Part shown: positions 58,467 through 64,000 of the stretch, piece by piece
Layout of the letters: each line of letters begins with the position of its first letter
Position numbering within the stretch: position 1 is the stretch's first letter
Assembly: GCA_030549335.1 (NCBI GenBank)
Contig: CM060183.1
Location: 29,091,052-29,155,051 of the forward strand
Length of the DNA: 64,000 nt
Direction: 5' to 3'
From: Pontederia crassipes
Taxonomy: Eukaryota; Streptophyta; Magnoliopsida; Commelinales; Pontederiaceae
Notes under the pieces: model-generated
Seen by the model: only the letters and a program-made list of their open reading frames with translations
The model's database searches: none
What the model was told of the DNA's origin: nothing
Program-made: the position numbers and the translations under genes

Positions 58467-60075
58467 TCAAGGTGCGGCAGATGCCCGGATGTTGTGGCAC
58501 TCTTGCATGATGTCGCGCCGCAAGTTGTTGAACAATAGAGCGTAAATGCGACGTTCCTTGGTGAAGATCAGCCTATCTTCCACCCAAAAGCGACGTGTTT
58601 TTCCCTCCATTGCTTGCTCGAATAGGTTCTTCATCGTGGGATCCGACTCCAAACCCTTCTTGGTCCTCTCGATCATATCGGCCTGAGTGGAGCTCATGGC
58701 CGCCAATTCCGTGCGTCGACTGAGGGCATCAGCAACGACATTCATCTTTCCAGGCTTGTACTCTAGGACATAGTCGAACTAATCTTGCCACCTTACTTGC
58801 TTTGACGAGAGCTTCTTTTGCATCTCGAAGTAACTTGTCGCAACATTGTCCGTCTAGATGTGAAATCGCGATCCGAGAAGGTAGTGCCGCCATAATAGAT
58901 CATCGCGGTCATCTCCTTCTCTTGAACGACGTAACATCACTCCGTGTCATTGAGTTTGCGACTCTCGAACGCCACGAGATGTCTTTCTTGTATAAGAACT
59001 CTTCTGATAGCATAGTCAGAAGCATTTGTCTGTACCCGTATGGCTTGGTATGGTCTGACAGGACGAGCATCGGTTCCTCCATCATGGCCCTCTTGAGGGT
59101 GTCGAACGCTTCCTGGCATGTCGGCGTCCACTCCCACTTCATATTCTTCCAAAGGTTCGTCAAAGGAGTTGTCACATGTGAATACCCCTTGACGAATCGC
59201 CTATAATAGTTCGTCAGACCAAGGAACGAACGCATGTCGAGAACCCGCCTCGGCGGCTCCCACTCCACGATAGTCCGAATCTTCGCATCATCCATCTTCA
59301 ACTTGCCATTTCCGACGACATGTTCCAAGAAGTGCACTTTCGGTTGAGCGAAGGCACACTTCTCCCGCTTGACGTAGAGCTCGTTCTGTCGCAACACATT
59401 GAACACTTACTGAATGTGTTCGATGTGCTCCTCTAAAGTGCAGCCGTAGATCATGATGTCGTCGAGGTAGACAACCATGAACCTGTCAAGGAATGGTTGT
59501 AATACCTTGTTCATGAGGGTACAAAAGATCGCCGAGGCGTTGGTGAGGCCGAAAGGCATCACGAGGAACTCGTAAGAGTCGTATCTTGTGACGCATGTCA
59601 TCTTCTACACATCTTCCTACGCGATTCGGACTTGCCAATAGCCCGAACAAAGATCCAACTTGGTAAATCATCTTGCACCATCAAGTTGGTCGAACAAATT
59701 CCCCACTAGGAAAATGACGTACTTGTTCTTCACCGTAAGCATGTTGAGCGCCCGGTGGTCGATGCACATCCGAAGGGAACCATCATGCTTCTTCTGAAAG
59801 AGTACTGAGGCGTCATATGGAGACTTCGAGGGTCGAACATATCCTGCATTCAATAGTTCTGTGAATTGCTTACGGAGTTCTGCGAGTTCCGGAGGGACTA
59901 GCCGAAAAGGAACTCCATGAGGGGCTTTTGATCCTGGGACCAAATCGATGATATGGTCCACTTCACGCTTCGGAGGCAACCACTTTGGGAGCTCCAAGGG
60001 CATGACATCCGCAAAGTCTTCAAGGGTTTTAAGGACTTTGGGAGGTGTTTGAGTGGAGGGCCTCGGATCTTCCAA
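58467..60075 (-). pseudogene. Chromovirus reverse transcriptase and RNase H remnants
   Basis: RT N-part 59668-60075 (VDHIIDLVPGSKAPHGVPFRL, ELLNAGYVRPSKSPY, DGSLRMCIDHRALN). Middle 59407-59601 ([17 protein letters not shown], then the catalytic YLDD at residues 45-48). Thumb and RNase H at 58909-59406 (FLGLTNYYRRFVKGYS, PLTNLWK, AFDTLKRAM). RNase H end at 58467-58745 (NVVADALSRR). Stops separate the pieces; the motifs and their order are otherwise normal. Confidence 0.93.
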
Positions 60076-60508
60076 GATAGCGGTCGCCAGGAAGGTGTGC
60101 TCCTATTTGCGCTGCTCCTTCGACCACTTGCATGGCAGAAAGGGTCTTCTGCTTGAGATCTCCTCCTGACCTCACGGGAATGTTGTATGGTCCCTTGGAG
60201 TCAAAGATGACCATCGAATTGGTGAGCGGGATGACACATGTAGCAATGTGTCGCAGAAAAGAGATACCCGCCACCACTTTGTAGTCATCCACTAGTGCCA
60301 CCGTCGTGTCGAAGCTTCCTGACCACTTGCCGATGTGAACATTCACTGCAGGAGAAATTCTTGTGGTCGAGATGGACTTCGCGTTCACCGTCTTGAACGT
60401 GGCGTTAGTCTTCAGGAGTGGCAGCTTCAGCTTCTTGGCGGCCACTTCTGACATGAACAACTCCGATGCTCCCATGTCAATGAGGGCATTGAAGACTTGT
60501 CTGTTCAT
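60029..60508 (-). pseudogene. Chromovirus aspartic protease remnant
   Basis: QVFNALIDMGASELFMS: the active-site triad is DMG (residues 11-13) where DTG or DSG is required, followed by KKLKLPL and a core ending LRHIATCVIPLTNSM. The frame runs into the RT region. Inactive by the Thr/Ser to Met change. Confidence 0.85.
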
Positions 60509-61760
60509 CTCGATATCCGCATAAAGTCAAGCAGTCGATGAGGAACCCTTCGAAGCGTTGATGGCGCTGAGGACATACATCGAACTGAGACATGCCTCCT
60601 CCTCCTTCTCGTCGGAGTAATACATGGCGTTGACTGTCGTCTTTTGCGGACAATCGCTTGTCCAATGTGGACCCTTGCAGATGTAACATGGCTTTGGCGA
60701 CTTTCCGTCCCTTTTGAATTGGTCATTGTTGGACCTCTTGTCTTAGTGTCCTTTCCCTTTGTCTTGATAATGCGACCTGCCTCCTTGTCACTTTGGCTTC
60801 TCTCTCCCCACCATTGTCTTTGCCTGAGAGCTTTGGTGGTGGGGCGCTCGTTTTGGCATACTCCACGAGCGACTCGGCAACGACGACTAACGAGCGGAGG
60901 TTGGAGCAATCCCGTCGCTCCAACTCTGTTCTAGCCATGGCTTCAAACTCTTCACGAAGACAGTCAGCAATGTGTCTTCGTCTACTTGAGAGTTCTGTAA
61001 GCAGAGCTCGGTGAACTCTTTCACGTACTCCTTCAACGTGCCCTTCTGGCAAATGTTGAACAACGCAATCTTGGCCTCCTATGATCCCGATTTGGCGGGG
61101 CAAAAGTAATTCGTCAGTTGCCTCTTGAAGTCGTCCCACCTCTTAATGGGCTCGATGTTGCCATGTTCTACATCATCGCAATGGCACCGCCACCATAGAC
61201 TCGTCGCATCTTGCAAGTAGAAGGATGCGGTCTTCACCATCCTTGCTTTTGAGGTCACGTCCGCCTCCATGTACCTTCGCACGTTCCACAGAAAGTCGTT
61301 GATCTCCTTTGTCGACCGTTCATCTTTGTAAGGCCTCGGTTTTGGCACATCGATTTTTGCCTCATGTTGGACGGACGTCTCGGAATGCCGCCCATCTCCA
61401 TAGCGTCGCTTGAGCTCCTCCCGTATGGTCTTGTGCTCTTGCTCCATTTTGAACCTCATGTTTGAGAGACTATTTTCTAAGGTCTCTCGCATGTCCATGA
61501 TTGTCGCCTCCATGAACTACAGCCGCATGTACAATGACGCCATCTCGTCTCGCACCGTTGCGAGATCCATTGTCTTCTCCAACTCCCGCTCGTGCATTGC
61601 GAATTGATATTACATCTCGCCCACGTCTAGTTGAAACTGTCCAAGGCGTTGCTCGAAGACAGTCATGACGTCCTTCGAGCGGACGCACCTTCGCTCTAGG
61701 CGGCCCATCTCTGGTGCGGCGGGTTCAATCGCAATCTCCGAGTTTGACGTCATTCCTCCT
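60509..61760 (-). pseudogene. Chromovirus gag and zinc knuckle remnants
   Basis: Capsid-like region at 61079-61513 (RSTKEINDFLWNVRRYMEAD, ATSLWWR, WDDFKRQLTNYFCPA), typical of plant Gypsy gag. It continues at 60723-61139 (LPEGHVEGVRERVHRALL-like after a frame change). A CX2CX4HX4C knuckle (CYICKGPHWTSDC) can be read at 60640-60685 in another frame. At least two frame breaks. Confidence 0.87.
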
Positions 61761-61812
61761 TAATCATTGAACGCGAACTTGTGCGTTTCAGGAAAGTGGC
61801 TCTGAAACCACT

Positions 61813-62366
61813 TGTCACGGGGTCGTTTTTCGCTCGACCGACCCGTGTGGCACCTAGACGTGCCCAACGTCTAGGCAAGCTCTTTTGAATGCTTTCGGAA
61901 GGTTACTTACGCAACTTTCTCGAATGCCACAATTTTGGGATGCTCGGTTTGGAACGCTCAGTCCCGAGCGGATGCTTCGGTTGAGGCATTTATAAATAAA
62001 CGGGCACCTCGGAGGAATGCTCAATCGCTTGGGACACTTTGGGATGCTTTTGTGGGTTGCCACCCTACGCTCAAAGCACAATGTTAAATTTTGAGAAGCT
62101 TGTAATCTTTGTTGAATAAATAAGAATGATTACAAAGCTTCGGGGGAGGACTAGCGGATCTCCCCTAATATGCCACAGGCCCGGGAGGCTAATATACGAC
62201 GTGTGATGTGGAAGACAAGTCAAGGGGGTGCACTTTTCACGAGTGCAGAATTACAAAACCGCCACTATCACACTTGAAAAATAAACTAAGTATAAAACTG
62301 GATTGAAAAAGGAAAAATACATAGAAGTAAGATAACTTGACGTGCTCCGGGGAAAGCCCCCGGACA
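61813..62366 (-). repeat. 5' LTR of the chromovirus
   Basis: About 554 bp, TGTCACGGG...CCCGGACA; slightly longer than its partner, partly through a duplicated GATGCTCGG/AACGCTCGG phrase near 61940-61965 and GGGACACTTTGGGATGC near 62035. Confidence 0.93.
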
Positions 62367-62874
62367 TTCACGAGTCGAGTTTGACCTGACTCGTGAATGG
62401 ATCCAACCTGACCCGACCATTGGGTCGGATCAGATTACCCTTTTTTTGTTATGATCCGACTCAACCCGACCCAAGCCGGGTCGGGTTAGGTCGAATCGGG
62501 TGCCAATTTTCTTTTTTTTTTAATTTTTTTCTTTTAATTTTTTTAATATAAAAAGCATTTATTATCATATTTTTAATACAAAATAAACTATTTTTAAATA
62601 TCAAAAATATTATTTTAAATATCTATATTTTTTTTTGCATTTAACATAATTTATTTTATATATTTTTTAAAATTTTAAATGATATAAAACTGTTAAATTA
62701 ACTTAAAAATTATTTAAAATAAATAAAAAGAAAAAACCGGATCTATCGGATTGGGTCAACTTGGGTTGGAATTTTCCAACTCGAACCCGACTGGTCAGGT
62801 CGGACCCGACCACCGACCCGATCTGATCGGGTCAGATTTCCGGGTTCACCGGGTCGACCACTCCTAATTGGATC

Positions 62875-63590
62875 CTACTAATGCTTTTTCATTATTTTTC
62901 TTTATCAAGGTCACACTTTTTCTTACAATATTTTTATTTTATATAGAATTTAGTACTCTGTCTTAAATAAATATTAATAACTAGGTTCATAAATTAGGAG
63001 TTTATATATTAAGTTATATATTCAAGATTAAAATAATATATATATGCATATATATTTGAACAACTATCTTTTTCTTTATTTATTAAAAAATGATAATAAT
63101 ATTATTATACGTGTAAGCATATTAATTATCAATATAAATGTGTTCTTAAGGATTTTAATTGAATATATCTTTATCTTATTTTAGTATTAATCAATTTGAT
63201 CATCTGAGTTAATCCGACCCAATTTGAAAGCTTTTTTTTTTAATCCGGATTTTATAAGATTAGCTGCAACCAATATCTTCCACCAATTATAGCGGAAACT
63301 AGAATATTGAAGCATCTTTATTTAAATAATAGATTAATTAATGTTATCTTAGATGCACTTCCAATTTTTTTTAGGGAATAAGAACCTTGTGGACCTAATT
63401 TTACTCCATATATGTGGGTCGCCCTCCGATCGTCATCCAACGGCTATAAAACAAGCGTGGTTCAAGTCATTTGGTTACTTATTTTTGTCTGGTTTAATGT
63501 CATGGTTCACTTCCACTCGGTTCAGATTCAAGAAATGAACCCAAACCACATCCACTTCTCATACCTACTCCAAAAGAACTAGGGCACGAC
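62875..63590. other. AT-rich intergenic region
   Basis: No gene recognised. Short frames near 63.35-63.69 kb have no domain. Confidence 0.45.
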
Positions 63591-63597
63591 TGCCCCT

Positions 63598-63790
63598 TTT
63601 CCAAGCTGCCCTTCCCCACCTTTGCAGATCTGCAAGCTATCCCTTTTCCATCTCTGTTGCAAGCTGCCCCTTCTCCATCTCTGCACATCTGTAAGTTGTT
63701 CCTTCTCCAGCTCTAGTGCAAGTTGTTCTTTTTTCATCTCTATAGATCTGCAAGCGGCCTCTTCTCTTCCTCTACAAGTCTGGAAAGCAC
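63598..63790. repeat. ~35-bp degenerate minisatellite
   Basis: Five or so units of TGCAAGCTGCCCCTTCTCCATCTC with drift (TGTAAGTTGTTCCTTCTCCAGCTC, TGCAAGTTGTTCTTTTTTCATCTC). The overlapping Cys/Ser/Leu-rich frame continuing to ~63969 is not supported as a gene, though the window edge cuts the region. Confidence 0.7.
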
Positions 63791-64000
63791 ATCTCTCGTT
63801 GCAAATCTACACCTCACTTATTTGCACCTTGTTGTCAATGCTCTCAATCTTTCCTTACGACTACACTTTGACGGCGCTCTCTCTCCTCTCGATCTTGTCA
63901 TTGTCGCGTTGCTGCTGCTTCACAGCCCTTGCAAAGGAGGTTGTGTTCGTCTATCCCAGCAATAGGTAATCTTAGCCTCTTCCTATTTCTCTATTGTATC

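Larger units (their letters stand above)
56014..62370 (-). mobile_element. Gypsy chromovirus LTR retrotransposon, 6.3 kb, decayed
   Basis: Minus-strand element with LTRs at 56019-56547 and 61813-62366, flanked by ATTCA (56014-56018 and 62366-62370; the last LTR base overlaps the duplication). A primer-binding site TGGTTTCAGAGCCA (one change from the initiator-Met match) lies two bases inside the 5' LTR, and a polypurine tract GAGTGGGGAAGAA abuts the 3' LTR. The order gag, zinc knuckle, protease, RT, RNase H, integrase, chromodomain identifies a chromovirus. Multiple stops and frame breaks make it inactive. Confidence 0.95.
56007..62866. mobile_element. hAT-type MITE (GACCCG-rich) split by the chromovirus
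   Basis: Left piece 56007-56018 (AAGGGGTATTCA) and right piece from 62371 (CGAGTCGAG...) to 62866 (...CGACCACTCCTA). Joined across the Gypsy insertion, the left end reads like the TAGGGGTGTTCAC terminus of the 37.2-kb member, and the right end is its complement. An 8-bp duplication ATTGGATC lies outside both pieces (55999-56006 and 62867-62874), which confirms one element of about 510 bp interrupted near its end. Confidence 0.87.

Overview
The window is plant nuclear DNA. It holds plant-specific gene families with introns (two RADIALIS-like SANT/MYB genes, a secreted pectinesterase and a laccase) in AT-rich intergenic DNA full of plant-type transposons. GC-rich exons against AT-rich introns and spacers, and the RADIALIS-like sequences, suggest a monocot, probably not a grass. 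This is inference and the species cannot be named.

Layout. 1-5 kb: two RADIALIS-like genes on the minus strand, the first with a 179-bp perfect GA repeat upstream of its promoter. 6.06-10.11 kb: a decayed Copia (Tork/TNT1-like) element with both LTRs, primer-binding site and 5-bp target duplication, whose integrase core is replaced by a CACTA-type transposon end. 12.9-15.5 kb: AT-rich DNA, a tandem 37-mer, a compound TA/GA microsatellite and a 242-bp MITE. 15.94-18.60 kb: a non-autonomous Mutator-like element (MULE) with long inverted repeats and a perfect 9-bp target duplication. 23.5-30.5 kb: a three-level nest, a small MULE containing a ~6-kb hAT element with a dead transposase, which itself contains a 590-bp hAT-like MITE. 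32.95-34.49 kb: one long single-exon ORF for a low-complexity, probably disordered protein. 34.8-35.9 kb: a probable solo LTR. 36.9-38.9 kb: two related MULE-type elements, the first with a nested MITE. 39-41 kb: a degenerate AT-rich tandem array.

44.4-53.2 kb is the main genic block. It has a five-exon pectinesterase (342 aa) and a six-exon laccase (571 aa) on the plus strand, both secreted cell-wall enzymes. Two members of one hAT-type MITE family lie between them. The pectinesterase has Pro where the first catalytic Gln is normally found. 56.0-62.9 kb: a decayed Gypsy chromovirus with both LTRs, gag, protease, RT, RNase H, integrase, chromodomain and a 3' region made of ~148-bp units in both orientations. 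It landed inside the terminal repeat of a MITE, whose two halves and 8-bp target duplication can still be matched across the insertion.

No new enzymatic or defence system was found. What deserves attention is the transposon architecture (dated nests, an inverted-unit array in a retrotransposon, a CACTA-end replacement in Copia) and the unusual pectinesterase active site. All element boundaries and exon joins were read by eye and no database was searched.
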